A stretch of DNA of 64,000 bases, from the NCBI GenBank assembly GCA_026419775.2, contig JAOPGA020000840.1, forward strand, positions 62,001-126,000, in the 5' to 3' direction. This DNA comes from Acrasis kona. Its lineage: Eukaryota; Heterolobosea; Eutetramitea; Acrasida; Acrasidae. The position numbers and the translations under genes are program-made. Positions 1-10,858 of the stretch are shown piece after piece. The stretch's first letter is position 1. Every line of letters starts with the position of its first letter. A model generated the notes under the pieces. That model worked only from the letters and a program-made list of their open reading frames with translations. It was not told the origin of the DNA and did no database searches.

Positions 1-68
1 CTCAAAGTAAGATTATCTGATCCGTTAAATAAGATGGAAAAAAGGATAATTAGCATTGTAAACTTATT

Positions 69-362
69 TTAAAACTCGGACTTCAGCATCATCAACATTT
101 GAAAAGTTGTTGCATGCAACGAATGTCTTCTGACACCTGATACGTCAACACCTCTATCGAACATCCTCTCACAATCAACAGATGGATTAGATATTGCCAA
201 ATAATCACGCGCGGCTTGCGTTATTATGGGATACTCCATTTTGTGGTCCTTCCACCATTTAATGACATCAAATCCAACATCATCAACTAAACGTCCATCA
301 AAATAGTTGTCAACATCACTTCTGGTGGCAGCACGCGGTACATTTTTTAGCATATGATACAA
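69..362 (-). mobile_element. hAT-family transposase C-terminal dimerisation domain, fragment
   Basis: The frame encodes 97 residues that match the C-terminal hAT dimerisation domain: a WW pair followed by YPIITQAARDYLAIS, then a conserved Ser/Glu-Arg (SVDCERMF), an Arg-Arg-His-Ser-Leu turn and a terminal LMMLKSEF helix. hAT transposases dimerise through this region, and full proteins are 600-800 residues long. No RNase-H-like catalytic core or BED finger is visible, so this is a remnant or the last exon of a degraded copy. No terminal inverted repeats could be assigned, and the other end may lie beyond the window start. It is upstream of the peroxiredoxin gene and in the opposite orientation. 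Confidence 0.75.
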
Positions 363-693
363 AAATTATCTGACAATCCTAGGATTACAAAACTATCCAA
401 AATCTTTATAACAAATAAGATCACCAAAATTGGACAGATATTAGGATCGGATATCCAGATGAGATCCGATCTTTATACAGCTCTATATCTTACTATATCA
501 TAATGTTATTGAAATTATTATTACGATAATTTAATTGCGGGTACACTTTTCCTGTTCCGTTTTTGACCACAAGGCTCGTATCTTGCTTTAGTATTGCTTT
601 GATCACTCTCGGAGCTCGATTGAAGTTTTAAAAATTTTGACCGATGCTGTCTTAAAAAGACTTGTTACGCCGGAGTCTTTTTGATTAATAAAA
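363..693. other. Intergenic region upstream of peroxiredoxin
   Basis: No coding frame is supported here. The stretch may include decayed 5' sequence of the hAT remnant. An 8-bp inverted repeat (GATCGGAT / ATCCGATC, about 446-472) could form a small hairpin. The part next to position 694 must hold the peroxiredoxin promoter, but no motif can be named with confidence. Confidence 0.4.
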
Positions 694-1214
694 ATGACAA
701 TTGAGGTTGGGCAGACAATACCTGACGTAAAGTTATACGAAGGAACACCAGGCAATGCCGTACAGCTTGGAGAACTAGTCAAGGGCAAAAAGATCGTTAT
801 CTTCGGTGAGTAACTTTCATTAATCAACCCCATAACATTTTGTTAGGCGTTCCTGGAGCATTTACCCCAGGGTGCAGCAAGACCCATCTTCCTGGATATG
901 TATCTGACTACCAAAAGTACAAAGATAAGAGTGTCGACGAAATCGTGTGCGTAAGTGTAAACGATCCTTTCGTGATGGCTGCTTGGGGTGAAAGCAACAA
1001 TGCTCAGGGCAAAGTTAGAATGCTTGCTGACAGCAAGGCTGAGCTTACAAAGGCTCTTGGGCTGGAGTTAGATTTAACTGATGCACTTGGAGGATTGAGG
1101 ATGAAGAGATTCTCTGCAGTTGTTGAGGACGGAGTTGTAAAGCATTTGAATGTTGAACCAACTGGTGGAGGACTTACTTGTTCATTATCAAACGAGATCC
1201 TTAAGCAATTATGA
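694..1214 (+). CDS. PRDX5: Peroxiredoxin-5 type (PrxV/AHP1) thiol peroxidase
   Basis: Join 694..805 and 847..1214 gives 159 residues; the 41-nt intron 806-846 interrupts a Gly codon and restores the frame exactly. The protein reduces hydrogen peroxide and alkyl hydroperoxides with thioredoxin-type donors. The peroxidatic loop VPGAFTPGCSKTHLPGY places the active Cys at residue 47. A second Cys at about 149 in GLTCSL matches the resolving Cys of atypical 2-Cys PRDX5. There is no obvious mitochondrial presequence, so a cytosolic form is likely. The gene is convergent with the AlkB-like gene, with only 17 bp between the two stops. The length is normal for the family. Confidence 0.95.
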
Positions 1215-1231
1215 ATAAGCGATTCAAAACT

Positions 1232-2095
1232 CTAAAGGTCGAATTTTTTATAAAAAATTTTATTAATTCTTAATCTTTTTATTTTTTTTGGTTCTTCCTC
1301 CAACTTTCTCTTCTTGGTTTTAATTGTCAAATACTTCTCGTGTCCAGCTGCATGCCTTAACGTTAAAATGTTCTTCTTTTTGAAATCATTTCCAGTTGCC
1401 TTTTGGCACATTATGTACATGTCCCCGTGACTCAAATTAATTTTGATTCTGGAGCCAACAGGATTGCATTTTTGAAACCATTGAAAATGCAGTGGAATTG
1501 TGGCACCCACACGAACTCCAATAACCTTCATTCTTTCAGCATCTCCATGAAATCCAATACCACAGCTCTTGTCATAATAGTAATTGCCCTCTACCACTAA
1601 ATCTTTTGCTTTATCACCAATTACATTAACTAATTCTCTCCTCACCTTTTTTAAAATCGGAACTGATTCATAGGAAACTAACCTTCCCTTTCCGTTCTCA
1701 TAGTCTGGCTCTTGACTTTCATCTGCAAAGCACAAATTATGCCGCGCTTTTTTTCTCACAACCCTTCCGTACATTAATGCTTTGCTGTCTTTCGGCAATT
1801 TACTCTGCTCTTCAAAAAATTCATCCGAGCTGTATTGAGGGGTTAATATTGCTTTGAGGCCGTTTCTAACTACAAGCACTAATGCATCGCCGTCAAATGT
1901 TTTATCGTCTGGAAGAAACGTTGGAAGATTTATTAATTCGCATTTAGCATCTCTTTTCTCAAACCATTCCTGAGCCTTGCACAAGTCTTCTCTGTTGTAT
2001 CCGACACTTGATAGGCTTCCAACCTTCTGCATACCAACATGATTCTCTGCTTGATCACCGAATGTCAGTGTGAATGTTTGATTTTGTCTGTCCAT
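1232..2095 (-). CDS. AlkB-like 2OG-Fe(II) oxygenase
   Basis: A single exon of 287 residues. The C-terminal half has a 2-oxoglutarate/Fe(II) dioxygenase jelly-roll: HGD at 183-185 as the HxD iron ligands, followed by the strand pattern ERMKVIGVRVG, and RHAAG near 248 as candidate distal His. An upstream block, KARHNLCFAD, resembles the substrate-lid region of AlkB-like proteins found in amoebae and giant viruses (family recollection, not checked). The tail (about 255-287) is Lys/Arg-rich and could bind nucleic acid or act as a nuclear signal. A role in oxidative demethylation of nucleic acid is plausible but the substrate is not shown. Confidence 0.65.
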   Translation of the reverse strand: MDRQNQTFTLTFGDQAENHVGMQKVGSLSSVGYNREDLCKAQEWFEKRDAKCELINLPTFLPDDKTFDGDALVLVVRNGLKAILTPQYSSDEFFEEQSKLPKDSKALMYGRVVRKKARHNLCFADESQEPDYENGKGRLVSYESVPILKKVRRELVNVIGDKAKDLVVEGNYYYDKSCGIGFHGDAERMKVIGVRVGATIPLHFQWFQKCNPVGSRIKINLSHGDMYIMCQKATGNDFKKKNILTLRHAAGHEKYLTIKTKKRKLEEEPKKIKRLRINKIFYKKFDL

Positions 2096-2836
2096 CCTAT
2101 TTCATGTTTTAAACTTCAGTTCCACCGAATTTATCTGTCAGAACTTCAACATTAGAACTTCAGAAGAAAATTGAAGTTCAACAAATAATACAAAAATTCT
2201 TGTTGAGAACGTCCTCAAAAGCAAATGCCTTGATTACAGGTTCCCATAACCTGGTTTTCTGTGAATCTTGGTTCAGTTACACGTGTTAAAACATATAGCT
2301 GTTGTAATATGTTATATTTAGAATCAACCATGAAGAGTCCAAAAGAGATACGAGTCAGTTATGAGCTCTTGGATTAGTATAAAAAGGATACTATAATGTT
2401 AGGAATACATATCTTAGAATTAATCGTGTAACCACGTGTTAGTTTTACTAGTGCCTATACGATTATTCTTTATTTCAATAGCTATCCTTGGTATCTGTTT
2501 AAGTTCTTAAGTTCCCGACTATCCATTGAGACTGGCATAGGCTAATCTAATTCGAAGTTACGATTATTATAGTAGGAGATTCATTGTTGTGTATAGCCTA
2601 AACTGCCAAGGTGATTCATCACAAACATGGATGTCAACCATAAAGAGATCATGCACTTACTCCTAGTTCTGGCCATACGGATATAAAGAGGACTATTTGA
2701 GATTCTACTTATTTATCCTTACCTCCGGTGTGTAATTATTATTGATGAAAAATGACAGAATAAGAAATATAAGATACGCAGGAAGAAGTGATGGTATGAT
2801 TCTAAAGGCCATTGGGCAATTTCACATTATTAGAGC
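2096..2836. other. Intergenic region with a small inverted repeat
   Basis: About 740 bp without a convincing gene. Next to the AlkB-like start is an arrangement of GAACTTCAA (2141-2149), GAACTTCA (2155-2162) and TTGAAGTTC (2171-2179), which form direct and inverted copies of one 8-9-bp motif; this could be a regulator site for that gene. No tRNA or other RNA gene was recognised. Confidence 0.3.
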
Positions 2837-3136
2837 ATGAGACGGGTTATCCAAGTCAATGAGGAGGTGGTTGTAGAAAAGATTAGTCGTCCTAAATGTA
2901 AAGTGTCCCAATACTACTACGCGAATGCCGTAGATCCCAGTATCTTATCAATCTCTGAGCAAACGAAAGTATCGTTAATACACGACAAAGAATGGCACAC
3001 GTATACGATAAGAGCATTACGTCCAGGCGTTACGAGCGTTATATTTCAACTTCGAAACATGATTGATACAAAAGTATTAGAGGAGGAGGTCCAAGTGTTT
3101 GTTGTACTAGAACCAGGAAAAGTAAATCCTTATTAA
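2837..3136 (+). CDS. Small hypothetical protein, possible Ig-like/chagasin-like fold
   Basis: An open frame of 99 residues starting at an ATG. The product alternates hydrophobic and polar residues in a beta-rich pattern, with HTYTIRALRPGVTSVIF and a closing strand VQVFVVLE. That pattern faintly recalls I42 (chagasin) protease inhibitors or Ig-like sandwich domains, but the diagnostic NPTTGY loop is absent. There is no signal peptide at this start, and an upstream exon cannot be excluded. The function is unknown, and the frame could be a gene fragment. Confidence 0.4.
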   Translation: MRRVIQVNEEVVVEKISRPKCKVSQYYYANAVDPSILSISEQTKVSLIHDKEWHTYTIRALRPGVTSVIFQLRNMIDTKVLEEEVQVFVVLEPGKVNPY

Positions 3137-3227
3137 ACGAAAAGCGTATAAAGTAAATTAAAGAACTTTTATTATACTAAAAGGATTTCAAACCAAAATA
3201 CAGGACACATAAAACAGTACAAACGGT

Positions 3228-4150
3228 TTACTTGTTGCCAGACAAACTAGCCACCAACTTGTGTTGGTTGCTGGCAAAGTCGAACAAGTTACCAGTGATT
3301 GGCAACCTCTTTCTGAGGCCCTTGAAGGTTTCTCCCAAGTTGGCGCATTGTGTGTCAATCTGGGTTTGGAAGTTTCCTTCGGCCTTTCTCAATACTTTTC
3401 CAATCTCTGTGGCAATGTCGCTTCCATCAACAGTTTCTCCGTACTCCTTGTTAGTGTTTAATTGAACGTTTCCATTCTCATAGTAATGGACGTTGACCTT
3501 CATGCTTCCGCTGATTTTCACTTTGTCGCCATCCTGGAAGGTAACGCGATAGACGCTTCTCCAACGACCGGACCAAAAGTTGGTTTCGTTGAACTTGCTT
3601 GCTGTGATGCAGATAATGTACTCCTTGTCGTTGTCTTGTGAAGGGAATACGGTGGCAAGTCCGCTCAAATAATGATCGGCGACATAGGCATCTACACCCT
3701 TTTGTAGGTTCTCGACGCGCTTCTTAACGTCTGCGCTCAACTCCTCGTCTCTAGGCTCGGCTTCAGTAACAACCTTGAGAACATTAAACATGTAAGGCAT
3801 GATTAAGACTTACTCCCTTGGTGTGGTCCACGGTTAGAACTTGGTTGGAGCGAGAGTCCAGGTACTTTGTGGGTTCAATCTCAGAGTACTTGCTCAAAAT
3901 TATTTTATAGTCCTTTCCGGGAACATCAACGGGGATTAGTTGTTCAATGTTGTATGTGTGGAAGATATCAAAAGCACCCTTGTTCAAAAGGTCGTCGTTG
4001 CCAATCAACTCTCTAACATCTGTACGTGAGTAAAAGGCTGACAGATGCATAAAATAACATACCAGACAAGACATCCTCAAACTCTCCAGGTGGACTGGAT
4101 AAAAGGAAGTGCCTTGCAATTCTGATGGTATCCTCGTCTGAAAGGCTCAT
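3228..4150 (-). CDS. CAPZA: F-actin-capping protein subunit alpha
   Basis: Complement join 3228..3773, 3814..4019, 4063..4150 gives 279 residues; the introns are 40 and 43 nt. CapZ alpha pairs with a beta subunit to cap actin barbed ends. The N-terminus has ARHFLLSSPPGEFEDVL, which matches the family signature PPGEF. The C-terminal half has NFWSGRWRSVYRVTF, VHYYENGNVQLNTNKEY and LRKRLPITGNLFDF, all hallmark blocks. The length is normal. The start at 4150 gives an intact first exon, and the phases (1, then 0) work at both junctions. The beta partner is not in this window. Confidence 0.95.
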
Positions 4151-4258
4151 GTTTTTTTAGAGTATCTCTAATCAACCAATCATATGAGTTGACCACGATG
4201 ACATTCAAACCTGACAAGATCAAAAGGAGGAAGCATTATTATCTTCGTTTAAAAATAT

Positions 4259-5269
4259 TTATTCTTTATGGACAAGCTTTAGGATAGTCTTACCAATAGT
4301 AACGTTACTTTCCATATGTTGATGTGCTTTGACAACATCTTCGAAATTAAATACAGTATCTAGAACCGGCTTCATTCTCCCATCTTCAAACATTTTCAAG
4401 TTATCAGTCCATTCAACAAACGATTTTACAAGAGCATTTTTGTACTGAACCGGTCTTGAGCGTAGAGTGCTGTACTGAATCGTAAGTCTCTTCCTTAATA
4501 ATGGAGCAATGTCGAAGTTTTCGACTACAGTGCCACTCATCATTGCAATTCCAACCAACAAAGCATCCAAAGCCATCACATTTATATTTTTATTAAAATA
4601 ATTCTTTCCAACAGGATCCAACACAAAGTCTACACCCTTATGTTCAGTTTTACTAAGGAGCTCCTTCTCCCAATCTCCATTGCGATCCAAAGCCACATCT
4701 GCACCAAGCTCTTTGACTGCAGGTAACTTTCCGCTTGAACAAGTAGCAAAGATTTGTTCCACCTTTGCATTTCTACAAATTTGTATAAGAGCTGTACCGA
4801 CACCACTTGCTGCTGCGTGTATTAGTACCTTTTTTCTGTTCTGTTCTTGAATCTTGCCAATAAATATAGATGCTTGGTATGCAGTCAAATACACTTCTGG
4901 AATGCAGCATGCTTCTACAAAATTAAGATTCTCCGGAATTTTCATGGTGTTATTTTTATGTGCAGTGGCATACTCTGCATAACCACCGCCATCAATTAAG
5001 GCCATCACACGATCTCCTTTTGTCCACTTGTCCTCGGCATTTGGTCCAACCTCATCAACAATACCGGCTACTTCCATACCAAGTATCGTGGTTACCCCAG
5101 GCGGAGGTGGATACGCTCCCTTTCTTTGAGAGACATCCGCACGGTTCAGACCAGCGGCGTACACTTTAATTAGTATCTGGTCGTGGCTAGGTGAAGGTTT
5201 GGGTTCATTGTCATTAATGTATAGCGCAGTTGCTTCAGTGGAGCCTTCCTTGACCCTTACTGCTCTCAT
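4259..5269 (-). CDS. PIG3-type NAD(P)H quinone oxidoreductase (MDR superfamily)
   Basis: A single exon of 336 residues. The N-terminal GroES-like half has the run AAGLNRADVSQRKGAYPPPPG and the block ILGMEVAGIVDEVG, which are typical of TP53I3/PIG3 and bacterial relatives. The Rossmann half carries AASGVGTALIQIC as the dinucleotide loop. There are no zinc-binding Cys/His positions, consistent with a zinc-free quinone or enone reductase that uses NADPH. The product is likely cytosolic. The length is normal for the family. Confidence 0.9.
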   Translation of the reverse strand: MRAVRVKEGSTEATALYINDNEPKPSPSHDQILIKVYAAGLNRADVSQRKGAYPPPPGVTTILGMEVAGIVDEVGPNAEDKWTKGDRVMALIDGGGYAEYATAHKNNTMKIPENLNFVEACCIPEVYLTAYQASIFIGKIQEQNRKKVLIHAAASGVGTALIQICRNAKVEQIFATCSSGKLPAVKELGADVALDRNGDWEKELLSKTEHKGVDFVLDPVGKNYFNKNINVMALDALLVGIAMMSGTVVENFDIAPLLRKRLTIQYSTLRSRPVQYKNALVKSFVEWTDNLKMFEDGRMKPVLDTVFNFEDVVKAHQHMESNVTIGKTILKLVHKE

Positions 5270-5860
5270 TTATTATTGTAATGCCTTTTAGCAAGAATGG
5301 ATTGAACATGTTATCGAACAAGAGGCCTGCAGATCTCTGTTAGAGTAACTGTGACATAACTATAATCAGTCAGCCTCATCAATTATGATAATTCTTTGTT
5401 GAATTCTATTGCTTTTTGAGTAGACTAAGAAAGTTGGTTATTTGATGGCCATAACCATTATACCAGAATGAATCAACCGTTTTTTATATTTGCCTTCTAT
5501 GTAAATAAATTATCGTATAGACTGGTTAGTAAGTACACGGTGTTACACGATCAATAAGCTTAATTTATTTGTTTCACAATCTTTTTCTTTTATACTGTGA
5601 CCGGAGTTCCTCTGCAAATATTTATTGTAACTCATACTGACGCTCTAGTAAGAGTCTTGTTGTGAAAGGGCAAGAGTGTATAAATTCATTTTGTTTAGTA
5701 ACCGTCTTCTTTGAATAAAAGCAGTAATAGCGACCGTTTTAGATTGTAGTTAAGCTGCAATTGGCTTTGTGGAGCGCCATCCCATTTTTCCTATGATCCT
5801 TTAGGATAGTTCCTTTAATCCTTTTGTCAACTCACAGCAAAGAAAAAGCAAAAGTTCCGG
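5270..5860. other. Intergenic region between divergent genes
   Basis: About 590 bp between the starts of the quinone oxidoreductase (minus) and the ABC transporter (plus). No frame, RNA gene or repeat is supported. It presumably carries both promoters. Confidence 0.4.
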
Positions 5861-8800
5861 ATGATGAGCAGGATACTACTCATACTGTTCATATCATGCC
5901 TCTTTTCTTGTTATAATTCGCAAAGTTCTTGCGCCTACACAGCAGACGAGCTCTGCTCTCCTCAGAAAAATGTCACAATAAGACCCTCATGGTGCAGACA
6001 CAACAATCCATACGTCGTACCAGTTTTGTTCTCAAACGCAAACTTTGAAAAAGCTAATCCGATCTGCAATAAGATTGATTGTCAAGGTGAGAAATGCATT
6101 TAAAATTTACTAAAACATCTAGCCGTCACATCAATTAGAGCTAAAAATATGCTTGGATCATCATACTTGTTGTTCTCATTATCCAGTGGACAAATATTTG
6201 CAACCGATTTTGTCAACTTGACATACTTCCAATACATTAATACATCTGACGCCATGAGAGGAGAGCCTATACAACGCACAGAGGTTCTAGATACATACAT
6301 TGTTGCAAACAGTGTAAACCGCTTCGACATCTTCAACGTCAGTATTGCAAGCGCCATACCTGGAAGGGATCGTCAGCTTTCAGACAGTATAAAGTTGTGC
6401 AACACAATAAACTTCAAGGGTGAACAAATATACGACATTGACACCCTCTATAGCGCCGAAAAACAACCATACGTTGCGGTCACCCCAACATCACAGCCCA
6501 ACAAGCCCACCACGCTTCGTTTCGTCTCCCTCCACAACTGCAGCACCGACGGAATGATACCGTGGACAGTCTCCAACGTAAAGGGGCAATTGAGATTGGA
6601 GTGGTTCATCTACTACGGTAATTACCCCAACAACACCATACTTTCGAAATTCGCATCACAGTCGAGGGTCATGATTGTGTTGTACGATCAAAAAAATGTT
6701 AAAATTCTCGAATTCAATCCATTACTCACCACATCACTCTCCATCGACATGAGCGACATTGATGCGCCTTCGACTTTCTACACGGTCAGAGATGTCGACA
6801 CAATCATTACCGCCGCATCTGTTCTCGACGAACAAATCAGACGTTACAATCACTCCAACAAGAACTTTACAGTCGAGTATCAAGAGGGATGTACAGTTGA
6901 TGGGTTCAATTGGCAAAATGAGTACCTCCTATTAGGTCTCTTGAACAAATTAACGTCATCATTCAACATTGTTTCGCTATTCGAATTCGCTCTGTTCTCC
7001 ACCGATACCTACACCGATACGAATCCATTAGGAAGGGATGTCGCTACTTTTAAGACGTGCTTCTCTGGAGATTCATTTTACAATGTAAACACACAATCGT
7101 GTCAAAAACCAGTCACGTACACATTAGACATGTATGGAGAATCCATTTTGAACATTGAATCAAGATTCATGAACATTCCGCAAATCAACAATTATACAAC
7201 CTACGACGACAAAGGAAGGTTACAATTAGCTAGTTATTGTAGAGGTTTAGCTCAAATTTCGTCCATTCCCAAAGATATGGACTCAGTCAACCAACAAGAT
7301 TTGGGAGCATGTTACGCAGAAATGTCGGCATTGCCCACAGACCCTCAAAGTATACAAGGAGGAGTTGACCAGGGGGAAAGGCTCGAAGAATTGAAGAATT
7401 CACAATGCGAAACATACAAGTACAGAAATTTGGTCAAGGAAACCTACAAAGAGTCGTTACTCAATAACATTTTCTTACAAACCTCAAAAAATAACGTACA
7501 CGTCGTTTCGGTTCAACAATTCTTTTGCGATCCGGTGGTCAACTTCAATTTGAATGTTGTACGCGTAAATAGTTTACATTACATTGGCAACATTGTGGAT
7601 TTGCATTTGAGTGCAAATGGTCAACATTTATTCGTTTCGCAAAACAGAACCACGTGGGAGGTACAAGCGCTGGATCGTTATCAAAAGATTTGCACAAAGT
7701 TAAAAAATACCACTGATACGTGGACATTGGAATTTTTGAAATCGGTGAACGAATCATGTAACAATCCCATCACCCCTCCACGTAGTTTGGATATTAATCA
7801 GTACGGCATGTACGCTTCTAACTGCCTTAGAGGTCTTTATTGTCCTTCGTTGGATGAAGTATTATACGAAGAAGTTACGGAGGGTAGATATACCGAAAGT
7901 CACTTTTTTGATAAGAGAGAATGCGAGCCCACTAGTTTTTGTTACAAGGGCATTAAGCAACAGTGCCAGCCTGGATTTCAGTGCCCTGACTATGGAATGA
8001 ATTATCCATTGAGGTGTGATTCCTCTAATACGAACAGTAATATGACTTGTTGGAAGTACGGACTGAGCGCACCGATTCCTTGTCCAGATGGTCACATTTG
8101 TACTTCTCCTTCTTACCCTCCGTTGCCCATGGCCCCTGGAATGTACGTTAGTTTGCCTTCTTATCAACCTACTCCTTGTCCGATAGGTTCTTATTGTCCT
8201 ATTGCGAGGTCTCGTAACGATTTATTGTCTAGTCAAAATGACACTTTGTTTTGTCCAGCTCAAGTTGTTTGCTCTCATCCTGCCATCATGACACCTGTTG
8301 CATGTCAATGTTCTATAACTAATTGTAGTTATTGTCCCACTAATACTTCTGTGGAGATACCTTGTCCTGCAGGAAGTAGATGTGGTCCTACTCATTACAT
8401 TGAGACTTGCAATATTAGAGAATATTGTCCCGAAGGTAGTACTGTGTGGACAAAGAAGTTATGTCCCGGTGGCTTCTACTGTCCAACGCCAAAAGTACGT
8501 ATTGAGTGTCCCGAAGGATATTATTGTAGAAATGGATCTACGGAACCTCAAAAGTGCTTTTTTGCTTACTGCCCACCAGGTAGCAGAACTTTGAATAATT
8601 TTGTGGGACCGTTATTGATGGCTTTCATCGTTGTGGTGCTGGTGTTATTATACAAGCTTTACGAGGTGTTGCTCGACAAGTACAGAAGATATAAAATAAA
8701 GAAAGTTGTTGGTGGTTCGATTCAATTGATCGGCCATGAGACGGATGAAAATAAATTCTTTATGGATATTGGATTCCAAGATTTGACATTAACTGTAAAG

Positions 8801-10741
8801 ACCGGTGGTGGAGAGAAAATGATTTTGGATCACTTGAACGGAGAGATCAAACATGGTACGTTGACTGCTGTGATGGGATTGTCTGGTAGTGGTAAAAGTA
8901 GTTTCATGACCACTCTCGTAGGTCGTGCTAATTATGGCACCACCACGGGAACAGTTTTCATCAACAACAAGATTGATTCGTTGAGCAAATATGACAGAAT
9001 GGTGGGATTCGTTCCACAAGAAGACATTATGCTTCGAGAGATGAACGTTCGACAAATTCTAGAGTTTAGCGCCCGTACTCGCCTTGGCTTTGGTACAAAA
9101 GGTTCAGAAGTTGAACAAGTTGTAAACAAAGTAATTGATCAACTCATGTTGAAGGAAATTCAATATTCAGTGATTGGCGATGAAAAGAAGAGAGGTATCA
9201 GCGGCGGTCAACGTAAGCGCGTTAATATAGGAATGGAAATGGTGGCCAATCCAAAGGTGTTATTCTTGGACGAACCCACTTCTGGTCTTGATAGCACTGC
9301 CTCCCAACAAGTATGTCAAGCCATGCATCAAATCGCAGAAACTGGCATAACCGTCATCACCGTCATTCATCAGCCTAGAAAGGAAATCTTCGACATGTTC
9401 CACAACATCATGTTGATAGGCAAGGGAGGTCGTCTAGTGTACTTGGGTCCTCGTAAAGACGCTCAAGCTTACTTCGAGTCACTAGGATTCGTACTACCTC
9501 CTAACATCAACCCTGCTGACTGGATGATGGACGTTATGAGCGGTCAAGCTGATTGCACAAAAGATCCTGACTTTAGAGAAAATCCAGACAAGTTGTGCTT
9601 GTGGTGGAGAGAACGTCAAGGTGAGATTGGATTGAGCAATCAATCCGAAATAGAGGGAATGGATCAGCTATTAAAACAAGAAAAGAAAAAGAGAATCACT
9701 CATTATCCTCGCCAATTGTTATATTGTATTATCCGTTGTTTTACTCAATTGTGGAACAACTTTTATGGTTTCATTCTTGACAATGTGTTGATTGCGGTGA
9801 GCGCAATGTTCCTCGGCATCATCTTCTTTGGCGAGGAACTTGTGGGACCTCCTGATGAGTCATTTGCTAAGCAATGTCCCGAGGGTATGAAGGAGTTGTG
9901 TAGACTTCCTCTGGATGACCCTGTCTTGTTGCAATCTGCCTATATGCCCTTGTCGTTTGCTCTCGCTGGCGTCATGATTTCTTTGAGTCATTTTGGCAAA
10001 GAAATTGTAGTGTTTAAGAGAGAGTCATTGGGTGGTTTAAATATCTTTTGCTATTTTATTGCAAAGAACTTATCTCATATTCTTCACTTGATTTTGAATC
10101 CAATGGTGTACTTGTTAGTATTCTTTGCATTGAGCGAACCGAGAGGTAGCTTGTTGGTTTACTATGTTTACACTCTTCCATTATTCTTTACTTCTATTGG
10201 GTTTGGCTACTTCATTTCTGTTGCTGTACGTGAGGATTTGACTCAGTTGGCTGCAGTGATTAGTGTGTTGGTGAGCATGCTTGTTGCTGGTATGAGGCCT
10301 ACTTTACCAAAATGGGCAGAGAGAACTCCTCCGTTGAGTTGGTTACCACATTTGTCTTTTATGAGATATGCACAGGAATTGCTCTACTTGTATGAGTTGA
10401 AACAATACAATAAAGTTTATGGAGAAGAGAATCTAGCTCACTCGCTAAAAAGACTTGGATACTCCTACAATAATGAAGTAATGTGTGCATTGGTGTTGAC
10501 AGCTTTTGGTTTTGGTTTTAGAATTTTGGCCTTCTTTTTCTTGTACACCCACAAAGAGAATACTTATTACCAATCATTTGTAATGTGGTTGTCCAACTGG
10601 AAAACTCATGTCATAAATGTGCTCAAGCTTTTCAAAAGACTGCTAACCAGAAAACCCAAAACAACCAGTTACATGGAAATGGATAACAACCTGAAAGATA
10701 ACCTATTGGGACCAATTGAGTTGAATAGTACTCCTGTATAA
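5861..10741 (+). CDS. ABCG-type half-transporter with large cysteine-rich ectodomain
   Basis: Join 5861..6086 and 6123..10741 gives 1614 residues; the 36-nt intron leaves phase 1 intact. Exon 1 encodes a hydrophobic signal peptide. A long extracellular region (about 25-840) follows, ending in a Cys-rich, EGF-like part with repeated CPxG/YCP patterns. One membrane helix (FIVVVLVLLYKLY) comes next. The ATPase domain has Walker A GLSGSGKSS, signature ISGGQRKRVNIGMEM and Walker B VLFLDEPTSGLDS. The C-terminal ABC2 membrane domain has about six helices. The order NBD then TMD defines ABCG; the extra Cys-rich ectodomain resembles plant ABCG24/28-like and protist proteins. The substrate is unknown (lipid or sterol export is typical of the family). 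Confidence 0.92.
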
Positions 10742-10858
10742 TAAAACCAAATTCTTCTCAAACAATTTCTCAAAACTAGTTTACGCACAAAGTTGTACAA
10801 CTCTCACCACCATAGCATTTAGAAATCCGTGTCTGAGAGTAAACATTTATTTACAATT

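Noticed and set aside
2837..3136. Chagasin (I42) inhibitor assignment
   Set aside because: The family loops NPTTGY and RPW are not visible; only the beta pattern is similar.
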